Assembly: GCF_029633865.1 (NCBI RefSeq)
Contig: NC_079219.1
Coordinates: 56,554,280 to 56,618,279, forward strand
Source: Lampris incognitus
Taxonomy: Eukaryota > Chordata > Actinopteri > Lampriformes > Lampridae
Length of the DNA stretch: 64,000 nucleotides
Reading direction: 5' to 3'
Every line of letters begins with the position of its first letter. The stretch's first letter is position 1. Shown in pieces: positions 17,601 to 33,047 of the stretch. The notes beneath the pieces were generated by a model that saw only the letters and a program-made list of their open reading frames with translations, was not told where the DNA came from and made no database searches. Both the position numbers and the translations under genes were made by a program.

Positions 17601-20600
17601 GTCCCGATCGCTGCTCCACCATCCCCCCCCCGGCCTATCCGGGGAGGGCTGCAGACTACCACATGCCTCTTCTGATACATGTGGAGTCGCCAGCTGCTTC
17701 TTTTCACCTGACAGTGAAGAGCTTCGCCAGGAGGACGTAGAGCGTGGGAGGATTCCCCCCCCCCCCGAACAGGCGCCCAGACCGACCAGAGGAGGCACTA
17801 GTGCAGCGACCAGGACACACACCCACATCCGGCTTCCTACCCGTAGACACGGCCAGTTGTCTGTAGGAACACCTGACCAAGCCAGAGGAAACACGGGAAT
17901 TCGATCCGGCGATCCCCATGTTGGTAGGCAACGGAATAGACCGCCACAATACCTGGACGCCCCCACAGGTAATACTCTAAGAATATTCAGTTGATTTAGA
18001 GTCAACAAACCCTGAATTTTAGTGAGTCTGCTGACACCTACAGGTTAAAAACCATGTAAATAAAAAATGGCAGGCTGGTCTTGAAACTCTGATGTTAGCA
18101 TACCAGGATAAACACAGCTGCAGCTAACAACATTAATAATGGTTCTGTTGGATGTAGGTGTGCCAAAGAACCAGCATTGACAGTATTGTTCTGATTAGTC
18201 TGTCAATGCTGATAAATCAGTAAGAGCCTTTATTAATGTTACTAGCTGCAGCTGTGTTCATCCTGCTGCAGCTGTGTTGCACATGCACATGGTTTTTAAC
18301 CTGTGGATGTCAACAAACTCACTAAAATAGTCTATAGGATTGAGTTACTCTCTGAAGTAATGGACATTAGAACAAAAATCATTACCCATGATATTGGGGG
18401 TGTTGACCACATCTAATAGGGGTGGCGATACATGCCCCGCCCGGTTAAATACTTGGGGTCAACTGTACAAAGTAACGGGGAGTGCAGGAGAGAGGTGAAG
18501 AAGAGAGTGCAGGCAGGGTGGAGTGGGTGGAGAAGAGTATCAGGAGTGATTTGTGACAGAAGGGTACCAGCAAGAGTTAAAGGGAAGTTTTATAAGATGG
18601 TAGTGAGACCAGCTATGTTGTATGGTTTGGAGACAGTGGCACTGATGAAAAGACAGGAGGCGGAGCTGGAGGTGGCAGAGTTGAAGATAATAAGATTTTC
18701 ATTGGGAGTGATGAAGAAGGACAGGATTAGGAACGAATATTAGAGGGACAGCTCAGGTTGGAAGGTTTGGAGACAAAGCAAGAGAGGCAAGATTGCGATG
18801 GCTTGGATGTGTGTGGAGGAGGGATGCTGGGTATATTGGGAGAAGGATGCTGAATATGGATATGAATATGGATATGGATATCGAGCTGACAGTCTCAGGG
18901 TATATAGTCAGCTAACCTGAATGCAGTGGTGTTGATTTGTCCTATCTCGTTAGCACTGAGGCCGCAGATGAACTGGTCCAGTACTGCTAACTCTGCTTCT
19001 CCCAGGCTCTCCACTGTCAGCTGGCCACGCTGGACCAAACCCTTCCACAGCGCCTCCCTCTGGTGAGAACAGTCACCTCATCAGAATCAATGATGGCATT
19101 ACTAGGTTAACGTTAGATACAAGCCCTGCTTTAGCCTTTATATTTCTCTGAAAAACGTTGGGCTTTAACTACTTCAGAATGCACCCAGCTGTATAATTCT
19201 GCCCCACCGTTATTATCTTCTGCTCATGAATTGTTCAGATGGCTTAAAATTTTTGATACTTGATATTTTCCGAGGGGACATTAACTTTCAAGTCTACTTT
19301 ACATCCACGTGGTAGTGGAGCAGGTCGGTGAGGTAGGAGGGGGCCTGGTTACGGAGGTGTCTTTATGCATGCTCAATAATCCACATAAGGAAATTGCCGA
19401 AAGTTGAATCAGTTGTGTCCAGATGAAGTGATTCAACTTGCTGTGATTTACATCCACTTCATACAGTAGTGATCATTATACAACACTTAGCTCCAACCAA
19501 GTCGTTTGATTGGACAAGAGGCATTCCATGAGTGCTGATATTCAGTATAACAGCACTGGGACTTTTAACTATATGTATCACTCCGCCGCACAGGGTGGTG
19601 GTAGTGTAACGTGCATGGATAAATAGACACGTTGGCCGCTGGCTGTCGGGTCTGACCCTTGAGTCGAGAGGTTAGCGATGTCTCCTGCGGTGCTGGCGAT
19701 ATGGGTTCGCGTCTCGCCCGCGGCAGTTCCTGTGGTGGCCCCCCGAATTCGCTACAATACAACAAAGCTCGGTACTGAAGACGCGTGTCCGTCCCATCTT
19801 GTTACTTTGTTGCAGTTTGGCCTCTCAATGTAGCGTTCTGTGTTGAGCTTGAGCGCTTAAGTGAGACATTGTGTTCAGTTTTGAACTCCCACGCTTTCTG
19901 CTGTCTGACCACGGGGCGGCGCTATAATTCAAACATAAACCAGCTAGTGTGTGTGGCATTAGATCCAAAGTGTCTTGTTCCGTTAGCCTACACTACGAGG
20001 TTACAAGACAGCAACACTGTGGGAGCAAGCAAGCGACAGCCACGCTAATGTTGCCACGTGTTCAGCAGAATTAACGCCTCTCTGTTTTATACCAGACACT
20101 GAAGCATCCTTCCCTTTGGCCAAACAACCCAGCAGTCTCCAAACTCTGCGTGTTAACGCGGCAATTTTCTCTAAATTTATTTCTGATTTTTCCATTTTTT
20201 CTCCCAATTTAGTGGCCAACCGATCCCTATTTTAGTTCGAACACCCACCCTCGTGCTGCATGTGTTCGCCAGCTGCATCTCTCCGGCCGGAAGTCTGGAA
20301 GGAGACGCCTCGCCACTTCCGGGACAAGGTGAATCCAGGCCGAACCACTGCTCCCCCCCCCCACACCCCCAGAGACGCATTCATATGACGAACACAAGCC
20401 GACCCCGCCCCCCGCCCCCTTACTGCTGCTTCATGGAGTCCGGCCATAGGCGGATGTGACGAGAGCGGGGCGCGAACCCCGGTCCCCAGTGGGCAACTGC
20501 ATCGACACAAAGCCGATGCTTAGACCGCTACACCACCGCGGACCCCAGCGCGGCAATTTTCGACGCGTCCATTTCCGGCGTGTTAACGCGGCACGCAGAC

Positions 20601-23600
20601 ATAAATCAGGGAGAATATTCACATTTGAATCCAATCAAAGGGTACCGTTCAACACAAATCAAACGCATTGTAATGACGTGTGTTTGCGTTGTTTGTGTGT
20701 TTGAGCCGCTAGCTTAGCTAACGTCAGCGCTGCTAGCTGTCAATATTGCGAACACGTGCTTCTGCAAAATGTCAAAAGACCTGGCGAATAAGAAAGTAAA
20801 ATACAGCCAAACAAAACTAGACTTTAACAGTAATGTTACACCCCCCCCCCCGCCCACAACTCCATTGCGGCCTGGCTCCCCAAATCGAGAACCAGCGCAA
20901 CCAGAACCCCGAAGCAGCAGCTCCAGGACCGGGACTGCTGAGACTGTTGAAACCGCCAGCTTTTCGTAATATTTTCATTCGTGTTGCTGTCTTGTAAACT
21001 TGTAGTGTAGGCTAACTGAACAAGACATGTGTGTATCTAATCCCACACGCACTAGCTGGTTTATGTTTGAATTATAGCGCCGCCCCGTGGGCAGGCAGCA
21101 GAAAGAGTGGGATTTCAAAACTGAATACAATGTATCACTTAAGCGCTCAAGCTCAACACAGAGCGCTACACTGAGATGCCAAACTACAACAAAGTAACAA
21201 GATGGGGCGGGCGCGTGTCTTCAATAACGTGCTTTGTATTAAAACCCCAAATACAGGCATGCGCAGCTGTGCTCCGGTGCGCTCTCATAGCACGACACAG
21301 TACACCCCTGCACACGCATCACTGTTGCCCCCCCACCCGCCCCCACTTCGGAAATGGTTCCGGCGGGCCTAGTCATGGGGGCCGGAGGGACGGTGGATAA
21401 AGCAGAGCATACAGTGAAATGCAGGAATTTTAAACCACAATCAACTGACATGTTCTGAACTGGATTGGTCAGGAAGCGTTTTAACGGCTCGTTACTAGGT
21501 GGGTGGTCCTCATATCGCTTTTCATCAAGTCAGGTGTACGTACCTGTAACTGAGTCCAACCACAGTGAGCGACTGTGTCGAGATTGTCCATGGAGATGGG
21601 AAGCTTCTCCAGCTCTGCATTGGAGAAGCCCTGACACACGCAGCCCAGCCGGGCGACCAGGCTCTCGTTCAGGTGTTGCACTGCACCGCACGCCTGCAGA
21701 AAAGCACAGGGGTACCTGCTGTTTCAGCTGTTCTTCGGCCGTGGCTCGGCGGCGCGTGGTTTAGACACCGGCCTGGAGGTAGAGTCTAGGCAACAGGCTG
21801 ACACCCTGTGTGTGACCCTAGCTGTGCATTTTAAACGGGTGTGTGTTTGCGCAGGCCAAGTAGGAAGGCCCGTGGACACGGAAAAAACTGGCTTTTGTAA
21901 ATGTTGAATGTTGGACTGCAGGTTTCTCTCGGGGCAGATTTAACAGATGTGGAGTCTCTTCGTATTTCCCCCAGACCCACCCGCAGCTGTGATTCATCCA
22001 GAGCTGAAATGTCTGTTTAATAAATCACTGTACCAAAACACTGCTCACGGTGTGTCTCTCCAACGCTCACATGTACGAGCATATATGGTTGATCAAATAA
22101 GTATAACACACACAACATACAATGATGAGAAACATGCCATGACCTCTGAGTACTTGTATTGTAGTATTTTTGTTTGTAATTACAAGAACGTTACCTTTTG
22201 ACTGTGGCTGAGGCACCACGTCTGAAATTTAGAATTGGCTTTGAGGGTCTCCAGTCATGCAAATGTCTATAACTTGGTGCAGTGACATCTATTGGCTGAA
22301 TTTGAGGGGGAGTCCTTGGTCTTTATGAGCCTATACACTGAACGGATGAAAATATGAACGCTTTCCAAAGAGCTCCATTGCTCCCCATATCTGGAGTGAC
22401 TTACAGAAAATGGAATACATCTATATACATCTATCTGTCTATGAGACAATAAATGGCTGGTATCCATGTGCCGTTTCAAAAAAAAATTTTTTTTTCATTA
22501 TCCAAGCCGCTTATCCTGCTCTCAGGGTCACGGGGATGCTTGTGACTCAAAAATGTGCACATTTTTCTTGGATTTACTCATGTTTGGATCTATCAGTGGC
22601 CATTTCCTTGTGTTATGTTACTTAATGTCCACTTTTTTAATGACTGCTGGGATAGGCTCCTGCATCCCCGCGACCCTGAGAGCAGGATAAGCGGTTCGGA
22701 TAATGGATGGATGGATGTTATTTAATGTTCTCTTCTTTGTTTAAACTGTATTTTTGTAGTAGGGCACTAAAGCCAATGAGACGGGTCAGTTTGGCTTCCT
22801 TGCATAAACAAGGGTATGAATGAATAAATTTTATCATACCTTATTATGATATATCTTATAATGGGAGAACTATACACCTACATCTACATTTGTTCACTCA
22901 AATACAGGATCTAAACTAATTTGCTCAATTAACCATATCCTGTAACCGAGTATAATCACACACAAAAAAAAGCAAAATGGTACCCAAAACCTATTTACAT
23001 AACAACAATCTACTTCCTCCGGACAGATCCAGGATCATTTACCTTATTTGCTTTTTTGGAGAGCTCAGCGAGTTGCTGTGGACTGAAGTCAGGAACGTCC
23101 CCCAAGGTTTCGACTGTCGCCTTGAAGGTGTCCATTGACATCGCTTTCAGCTGTGCGGGGGTCCAGTGGACATTGGCCTCGCCCAGTTCCTCAATCTGCT
23201 CCACGCTGGGCACCTGGTTCTCATCAGCTGAGAGAGGGGGGGGGGAGATTCATATGTAGAGATACAGAACGAGAGACAGGCATGCCACTGAATACAGCTG
23301 TGCCATATCTCTAAACACAAGGGACAATACAGCAGCACACAAGATGCTTCCTCCTCACTTTCTCTCTTCCTGCGTGCACCGGAGTGCTTGATGGTCAGAA
23401 AGAATAGTTTCTTCGTCAGGGCTGAGAGATCTGGAGGGGGTGAGATGGGGGCGTTGGACAGTTCCTCTTTCAGGTCAGAGAGAACCTCCCTCATCCAGGA
23501 CTATTTGCGAGAGAGGACAAAAAAGGGATTATTTGTGAATACAGGCATCCACTGAGTCAACTCATCCTGGAGGACTGGTCAGACACGAGTGGTTTCAGTC

Positions 23601-26600
23601 TGGTGAGCATTTGAAATCCAATATGTTCCTTTTTTGTAAGTCAGTGACAGTGAATTATAAACATCTCTCTGCATCTGAGATTTACATCAGAGAAAATTAT
23701 TGTTACTGTGTGAATTTTTTGTGAATGTTGTTCCAAGGGTCTGTTGAGCTCATGTGAGAGAAGATGAGTTCTTGGACAGAGATACACACCTTGTAGCGCA
23801 GACTGCGTATGGCGGCAACATCCAACACCAGGAGAGGACCAAAGGTGATCATAGTCTCAGCTGACCAATCAGATGGGTCCCTGCAGATGATAGAAAACAC
23901 ATCAATCTTACTCTATCTATCTATCTATCTATAATGTGCAGAGGAGGACTGTCCTACCCATATGTCTGGTTGAGAAGCTGAACAAGTGCCTCTCTGTGGC
24001 GTAGAGGTATTTGGCGACAGGATGCAATGGCCTGCAGGCTCGACTCGAGGGCCTTGGGGGTCATGAGGCGCAGTTTGGATGGCGGCACCTCACACAGCAA
24101 CGGCCCAAGCCTAAGCACATCCTTGCTGGACAGTCCAGACACGTCTGTTCCCTGTAGATATACACATCAGAAAAACATGGGCTTTTTACCTCACACACAC
24201 CTCTCACACCACCACCTTCCAAAATGGAAAAGCACTGATAATGATACAGTGAGGGTTTGGTGCTCAGCGTACATTGGCCAGGCAGCGCAGGGCTCTGTTG
24301 GTGAGCGCGGCACGAGATGATGAATTAAGAGGCAGTGAGCCCAAGTCAGCCTCACTCATCTTGTCCAGGAAGGCCGGGCACACAGTGTCAGGCAAGTCCC
24401 TCACTTTCCAGTGCCTAGTATGAAAACAGGTGAGGAATACGACAGAACACGATTTCAACACACTAGGCAGGGCAGGGCAACATTTATTTTGGGTAACACC
24501 TTTATACAAAAAGGCAATTCAGAGTGCTTTAAATACAGCATGAGAGGTTTAACAAGAAATACAGAATCAGATGAAAACTGTAAAAATAAACAAATAAATA
24601 AGATTTAAACATTTAGAAATAAAATAGCCAGAACTGGTTAAACAATAAAAAAGGCTAATTGAATGGAGGCACAGCTTCCCAATAAAACACACTGAAATTC
24701 AGTCCACAGGTGTAACTATTTTCACCCGGGAAAACTCACTAGAACAAAACCTGATGAATAAAACTAAGTAGACCTTAATTTCTTGCAGATTGTGGGTATG
24801 TGTAACACTAAATAGCTCCTCAAACAGAATGACAGCTTCTCCTGGGACATGACTCAGTTACGCTCAAGTCCATTATCGAGTGTACCACGTCATTCAGATA
24901 TAAATGTGTGAGTGTGCAAGTGAACAACAGAGAGTGAGGGAGAGCTTACGGCAGGTGAATCAGCAGAAGCACGGGAATCTCATCCAGCTCTTTCTCGGTG
25001 ATGCTTTCAAAATAGCCTCGTCTCTTTTCCTCCAAACTGGCAAAAAGCTTTCGGGCTGCACAGCCCACCTGCGAGGGTATGCATTAGAAAGATGAAATGT
25101 ATGTGTTGTGATCTCTTGCGAGAGTAGGGTGCTGGTGGAGGAGAGCTTGGAGAGGTGGAGGTATGCACTGGAGTGAAGAGGAATGAAAGTCAGTAGGAAC
25201 AAAACGGAATACATAAGCGTGGTTGAGAGGGAGGACAGTGGAATGGTGAGGATGCAAGGAGTAGAGATGATGAAGGCATATGAGTTTTAATACTTGGGGT
25301 CGACTGTCCAAAGTAACGGGGAGTGCAGAAGAGAGGTGAAGAAGAGAGTGCAGGCAGGATGGAGTGGGTGGAGAAGAGTGTCGGGAGTGATTCGTAACAG
25401 AAGGGTACTAGCAAGAGTTAAAGGGAAAGTTTACAAGATGGTAGTGAGACCAGTTATGTTATATGGTTTGGAGACAGTGGCACTGATGAAAAGACAGGAG
25501 GCGTAGCTGGAGGTGGCAGAGTTGAAGATGCTAAGATTTTCATTGGGAGTGATGAAGAAGGACAGGATTAGGAAGGAGTATATTAGAGGGACAGCTCAGG
25601 TTGAACGGTTTGGAGACAACACGAGAGAGGCGAGATTGAGATGGTTTGGTCATGTGTGGAGGAGAGATGATGGGTATATTGGGAGAAGGGTGCTGAATAT
25701 GGAGCTGCCAGGGAAGAGGAGAAGAGGAAGGCCAAAGAGGAGGTTTATGAATGTGGTGAGGGAGGACATGCAGGTGGGTGGTGTGACAGAGGAAGATGCA
25801 GAGGACAGGAAGAGATGGAAACGGATGATCCGCTGTGGCGACCCCTAACAGGAGCAGCCGAAAGTAGAAGTAGTAGATTGGTTGAGATTCATTTATAGTA
25901 ACAATCAAGTGTGTGCGTGGGTGTACCTGTGTTTTAGACAGCCATTGCTGACTCTCTGATATGGCCTTGGCCATTTCCTTGGAATCACTATTAGCCATTC
26001 CGTCAATAAGCTTACAGGCCAAGCCCTGAATAGCAGATCCCAGCTTTCTGTTTCAGCCAGTGACATGATCAGTGTTAATTTGTGAGGCAATGACAGAAAC
26101 TATACATCTTCTATATATTTCTTCTATACTTCTACAATACACAAGGTCCTTGTTTTAGTAGACTAGGTACTCCAACTGTGTCAGAAAGTGCAAAATACAA
26201 TCAGGTTAATCTCACCTAATATATTTAGGCCTCATCTTTTGACCCATCAATTTCTTGACCAGGTAAGCGGACTAGAGAAAATGCAGCAAAGAGCGACACA
26301 CGTTAGCAGCAGTCTTTGAGTCTACCTCGGCCTATTCTAGTAACTTTAAAGAGCAAAATAGCACCAGAAATTAGCAACAGAGAGGCCAAAAAGGAGATTA
26401 CTTGTGCCCGGTTCCACTCTTTGCCCGCCACTTGGTCCAGAGACGTCAGGTTAGCTTTGTTCAGGAGGTCCAGAGAAAGACTGCGCAGCAAAGGACCAGG
26501 CACTTTCTTCACCAGGTTGGAGGGTTTCACGTTTCTGCGCAACTACAAGGAAATTTTTTTTAGACATTTATCTAAAACCAGAAGTCCTTTTGAGCTGGAA

Positions 26601-28652
26601 AATAATCTTTTTCAAGGCAGACATGGCCAAGAAATGGAAACATCAATCCAGCAGTTTTAGACAACCAACACAGAAACATTGCATAGTAAGTTAAAATAGA
26701 TAATATACAAAATGGAGCAGTCTAAATAAATGATGCAATGCTTTAGTCTAGGTAAGAATTACAAAGGCACTAAATAAATATATGAGGTTATTTCATTTCC
26801 TGTTCCTCTCCTATCTTCTCTACTCACCCCCTGCAGCAAAGCTTTCCTCTGTCCCCTGCTCATCTTCTTGGCAACCTCCTTCAGACTCTCCTTACCAAGA
26901 ACCTCCAGGGATTTGATCTTCTTGAGCACTGTGGTCGACACGCCTGATACAGCTGAGCCCAAGGAGATAAGCTCCTCACCAGACACCTCCTGACACGATG
27001 GAAAAAGACAGACTAAATTAAAAACAGAGGTGGGAGGGGGTTGGGGGGGAGGTATTCGGTAGTCTGAGAAAACAGGTTGCCAAATGTCTGGACAGAAGTA
27101 TCTCTCACCGTCTTCCCCTTCAGTAGTTTCTTGGCCAGTGTCTTGGCCTGCCTCAGCTTCCATTTGACTTTGGTTCCCAGCTTGGCCAGAGTCTCTTTCA
27201 GGGCTTCATCGGGGAACTCAGACAGCTGTTCGGGTGAGAGCATCGTCACACCGGAGCCCAGCTGGCGCAGCAGCTCAGGACTGGTCTCATCTTTAGATGA
27301 TGATATCAACATCTGCACCATGCGCTTCTTTAGCTGGATGCAACAAAGGATAAAAAAAAAGAAGTGGAAAATGAGTGACAGAGAAGGGGAGAGATAAAGA
27401 TAGAAAAGGCGAGAAAGAGAGAAAAAGTAAACAGAATGATGAATGTAGTGACACTCCTTCCATTTGTGCACATCATATGCGTGTGACCATGGCCCCTCGT
27501 GAGAGAGAAACTTTTTTTTGGGGGGGGGGGGCTGGGAAAACACAGGAAAATTATACCGTTTTGCTTCCAGAGTTGTTGCAGTGTTCAAGCTGGGTGAGCA
27601 GGCGTGTGCTGAGGGTGACGTCTGCTGGTGGAGCATCGCTGTAGAAACAGGCCAGCATGCCAAGCCTGCAGGGGAAAACATGCTGGAAACTGTCACATCC
27701 TTAGATCAGTGTTTCCCATTTCCATTCCCCAAGGTCCCCCTTTTCATCATTTCCCTGTATAAATTTGACATCATTTTAAGTGCTGATCGGTTGGGTGAAC
27801 ATTAATTGACATAACATGGGTGTTGCAGGTTTGGCACCCCTGGAATAATTCAGTACTATGATATGATTGGTTGAGTTAGCAGGCCCACCTACGCAGGGTT
27901 ACAGTGAAAATCTGCAGGACATCGGGGCCTTGAGGACTGGATTGGGAAACACTGAGCAAAGTATACAATCTTTAATCAAGCCTCGCAGATCTAAATAGCT
28001 CAAAATCTTTTTGTTGTGTGTTATGTTGTTGATTTGGCAGGATACAGCAACACCTGGGTACTAATGAACTTATTTATACTCCCGTTCTCAAACTCAAGCA
28101 CATCCCCCTACCCCATAGCTAAATCGGGGTCTGCAGTATCCCAGCTCCATATTTTATGGCTTTGTATTTGTTTTTGCTGCCTTTTGCCTCTTTTCTTGTT
28201 TAATCTCCATTTTGTGTCTTTCCTTTGTCTGGGTTTTGACTTTGTAAACCTAATTTAAAAATAAAAGCACTACACAGTTACCATTGTTGTTATTGATATT
28301 GTTATTATACTTTTTGTGATTATGATTGTCATTTGTTGGAGAAGTAATAGTAGCAAAAGTGATAAAAGCAACATCAAATCTCCATTCTTCTAAAAAGTTG
28401 TTCACTATTTAGAGTGTGACACCCAATGTACAAAAACACAATGAAAGGTTGTTGTTCAGCTGTAAATGATAATGTTCACCGTGTCCACCTCTGTTCATCA
28501 TGGAGTAAACGCTTAATTTCACATCTCAAATAAATGAAAATCTAAAAAAGAAAACCTTAATCTTTTTGAAAATGGGCTACGTAAGGAGCTCTTCCCCGTG
28601 ATGGGGCGGGATCCTGGATAGAAAAAATGTACTCATCCATACCATAGTTTTC

Positions 28653-28721
<69 letters not shown>

Positions 28722-31700
28722 ATGCAAGTGCACCTGTCCGCATGTTGTAGGAACTCATCCTTGTCCTTGGAGCATTCTCTGACCATCTGGAGAAACTTCC
28801 TGCCCACGGACGGTTTCATCCCCACTACACCCGTGAAGGAAGCGTTGAACTCAGGTGAATCAAAGAAGTCACACAGCTAGATGCACAATGAAAGAATGAA
28901 AGAAACAAAGTGATGGGGCTGTGATATGAACTCAGTCAACTCTATTCTTCTACATCTGCTGTTGGTGTCACGCGCGGACCTCACTCTCCCAACATCACAC
29001 ACCGAGGCGACACATGGCACATGTGCACAGTGTTTCCCCACATGCACACTCATGTCAGCGTTCAGGACACACCTGGTCTTTGGGGCACGAATCCACATCG
29101 CTCAGTTGCAGGCGAGATAGATAGGGCCCCATCATCTTCATCACCCCCATTCTCAGCCACATCACTTTGGGTGGACAGTGCTCAGTCACCCCTGGCGATA
29201 TAAATACACAAAAAAAGAGGGGAAAGAAGAAGAGAAGGAAGACAATAAAGAAGAAGAGCTGGAGACAGCAAGAAAATCACAACACTGAAGGAAGGACTGT
29301 CCTTTGTTTTTAGCCGCACATCTCTCTCCATGTGTTTTCAAGTCCTACGCTCCTGTTCTTTGTCTTTTTCTTTTCTTTTTTTTGGGGATCCCCCCCTTTT
29401 CTCCCCAATTGTATCCAGCCAATTACCCCAGTCTTCTGAGCTGTCCCGGTTGCTGTTCCACCCCCTCTGCCGATCCGGGGAGGGCTGCAGACTACCACAT
29501 GCCTCTTCCCATACATGTGGACTCGCCAGCCGCTCCTTCTCACCTGACAGTGAGGAGTTTCACCAGGGGGACGTAGCACATGGGATGATCACACTTTCCC
29601 CCCCAGTCCCCCCTCCCCCCCGAACAGGCGCCCCGACCAACCAGAGGAGGCGCTAGAGCAGTGACCAGGACACATACCCAATTCCGGCTTCCCACCCGTA
29701 GACACGGCCAATTGTGTCTGTAGGGATGCCCGACCAAGCTGCAGGTAACACAGGGATTCGAACCAGCGATCCCCACGTTGGTATGCAACGGAATAGACTG
29801 CTACGCTACCTGGACGCCTCCTTTGTATTTATCTTTATCTGGTTTGACAGGAAAGCGAGGAGTGATTGATGTTAAGGCAGGTAAATATAAAATGTGTCAT
29901 AAAGTTTGTGATCAGGGAAGGTGTCATAATTAATTTACTACAGTTGAAACCTTTGGGGTACTGTGTTGTGTTATCTTCCCGCTCTGCTGACCAAAAAATA
30001 CACATATGGTGCTTAAAGATCCAATCCAATGAAAATTGTGTTCTCCAATCTCATTGTATTATTTAACAGAAGGTTTGTTATTGTAAAGTTAACAAAACAG
30101 AACCGTTGTTGTGAGAATATGACTGAAGCCCCCTGAGAAACTCTCCCCCTTGTTGTCAGTGTAAAGAACCCGTATCAGAACACCCGACCAGCTTCCTGTA
30201 ATAAATTATAGCATCTAATGCCCTGATTTGATTGGATGGTTAATGAGGTCTGTCTGTCTGTCAGTTAGTCTCTTGTGCAAGTTAGCGAGTTAGCTAGCGA
30301 TCAGTAAAGCTTCAGGCCATGACCTCTCAGGATCCAGAGAACTGGCAGTGTTCAGAAAAGGTGCACTGAAACAGATCCAACAAATCAAATGATACTTCTG
30401 AAGAAGAGAAAATGACACTCCTAACATTAATAATCAACAATAAAACCTGTCTGACAACTAAAATCCCTGAACTGCCTCCCCGGAGAACATCTGGATGTGG
30501 GCCACTTCAGGCAATGATGCGGCACTGATGGCCTTCTTCTGGCCCTGACAAAATGGATGTGAGCCTGAAGTGGCCCACACGTATAACAGCAAATATGGCC
30601 CAAATATGCCAAATCAAATGTGGGCCTTTTTTGGCAAAGATGCGGTGCTCTTGGCAACATGTAATCTGGATGTAACCCTGAAGTGGCCCGTGTGGTAAAT
30701 GGTGAATATGGCCCAAATATCACAAAACAAATATGGGCCACCTTCGGCAAATATGTGGCACATGCGGCATTGCTATGGCTTGGTTCTGGCCCAGATCTGG
30801 CAAACAGGAGCGGACCACCCAAGTGTCATCATTCCACACGGTATGTGGGCCGGATGAAGGTGTCGGGTGTGGGATGGGTCAAGGCCACAACATTTTAATA
30901 TCTGGGTCAAGCTGCTATGAGCAGTTTTGGATTTTTGTTGGCTTTGCGCATCCCTGTGGACAAAAGCGGCACTGTTTCACAAAAGAACGACTTCGTTTCT
31001 CATAAGCGTTACCTCGTGTCTCAAAGATCTGCTTCCACCCTCTTGTAGGTCATTCATTCAGAGAGGAGTCAGAGATGTAATTGGTGTTTTGGAAAAACAG
31101 GCGTTGCAAGATATGCAGGGAAGTCATGTATTGTGAATTAGGTCTACATATTCTGTCTGTGTGTCGTAAATCACTACGTCGGGCTTTGTAGGGAATCTGA
31201 CCTGGAGACAAGCATTTGCAAAAATTTTTTGCAATACCTCATCATCTCGCTGATGGTCTTATTAGGTCATATGGAGGCATCAGAATAAAACTGAGACTGA
31301 GAAATAATCAGTAAAAAAAACAAAAACAAACTAATAACAGATTTGAGTGACTGAGCACTCTCACCAGGATGCTGGAACTCTGGTTTGACTGGTGTACTGT
31401 TAGGCTTGGCTGGGTTTTGCATCGGATATTTTGGTGCCTCGGTTGGCCTCCTATCCCTGGATGGCCTGGTTGGTATTGGACCTCCTGTAAGCCTGTCTGG
31501 TTGGACACCGTCCATTGATTTGATGGTTTCTTACCTGCTATTTCAGGCTTGGGTACGGATCCATTATTCTTGCTGTTGTAAGTACAGTTGAAGTAGTTCT
31601 GGCAGACCTGTTCCTTAATCCAGTCTATGATCTTAACCTTATGGCCCTCCGGCAGGGAACCAAACACCTCCTTCAGCATCTTCATCCTGGAACCAGTTTC

Positions 31701-32969
31701 AGAAAGTCCAGAAGGACGTTCAAAGACACGGCAATTTAGGGGTGGGTGGGGTGGGGTTATATCATTGTCACTCACTTATTTTCAGTACTGCATAAGCCAT
31801 CACTTTATCTGGACACATGCACACACACAAAACATACACACTCACATCTTTTCCATGTGGGGTGGCTGTATCCTGGAGGGCAAGGTCATTTTTGAAGGAG
31901 GCGAGTTCTGCAGCAGAGGTTCGGCTGCCCACACCATATTGTCATAGTCATCTGGGTCCATGTCATCTGCGTCCCACTGGGCCAAAGCCGCCCAGGAGAA
32001 AGGGGCCATATACGATCGAGAGAAACATGAAAATGGCCCCTGAAAGAGTCAGAGAGATGGAAGCTATGGTCAGATTTGGAACTGAGAATGGCACCAATGG
32101 CTCAGTATTAATTTGAATGTGCTGTATAGGAGCACTGACCAAAGCCCGTCTCGTTTTGTTGATCACCGATGGAAGATTTGTGGAATTCAAAACCTTCTCT
32201 GTAATGTCCTACAGTGAGAGAGGACAACAGAGAGAGAGAAAGCACTGCTTTATAAACTGCATATATTTTCTATGTGCAGTTTATTGATTAACCCTTGCTT
32301 TTATGGAAACCGTGTTACATGCCATATCATCAGCAAATGACCTCTGATCATATGAGTAAGAAACAAACAACAGGTAAAATCCATCCATTATCCAAGCCGC
32401 TTATCCCAATTGGGGTCGTGGGATGCTGGAGCCTTTCCCAGCAGTCACTGGGCCGCCAGTCCATCAAAGAGCCGACACATTCACACCTAGGGATAATTTA
32501 GTATGGCCGATTCGCCTGACCTACATATTTCCGAGAAACATCAATTTGCATTATGCGAATGAATCAGTGAATCTTGTAAGTTTGTCTTGATCTGGGAATC
32601 TGTGGTTATACCATGTCATCAGACTCAGAGACAGTGGCCGAGATGTAGCTTTCTGAGTCCTTGTCCATTTCGACAGGTGGGAGGGAGGACAGGACGGAGT
32701 GGAATGAAGGGAAGCTGTCTTCCTCTGGGGCATCCATGTCCTCCGCTGATGAGTCACTAAGGGAGAAAAGACCATACAAAAGAAAAACTGGCAAGTAGAG
32801 GAATCCGTTCTGATTCTTATTCATGAGTACACGGTGGACAGAAAGAGGAGAGGGATGGAGCGGGGAGGAGACACTGACAAATATCCCGAGCTGGTTTCGA
32901 TCCCATTGTAATTGTGTGTACACAGGGTGAACTCAATACTCGTTCAAAGGAACAGCAAAAACACATAAC

Positions 32970-33047
<78 letters not shown>

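Noticed and set aside
25112-25876. RTE-encoded ORFs as extra exons of the mesothelin-like gene
   Set aside because: They are on the opposite strand and have LINE motifs.
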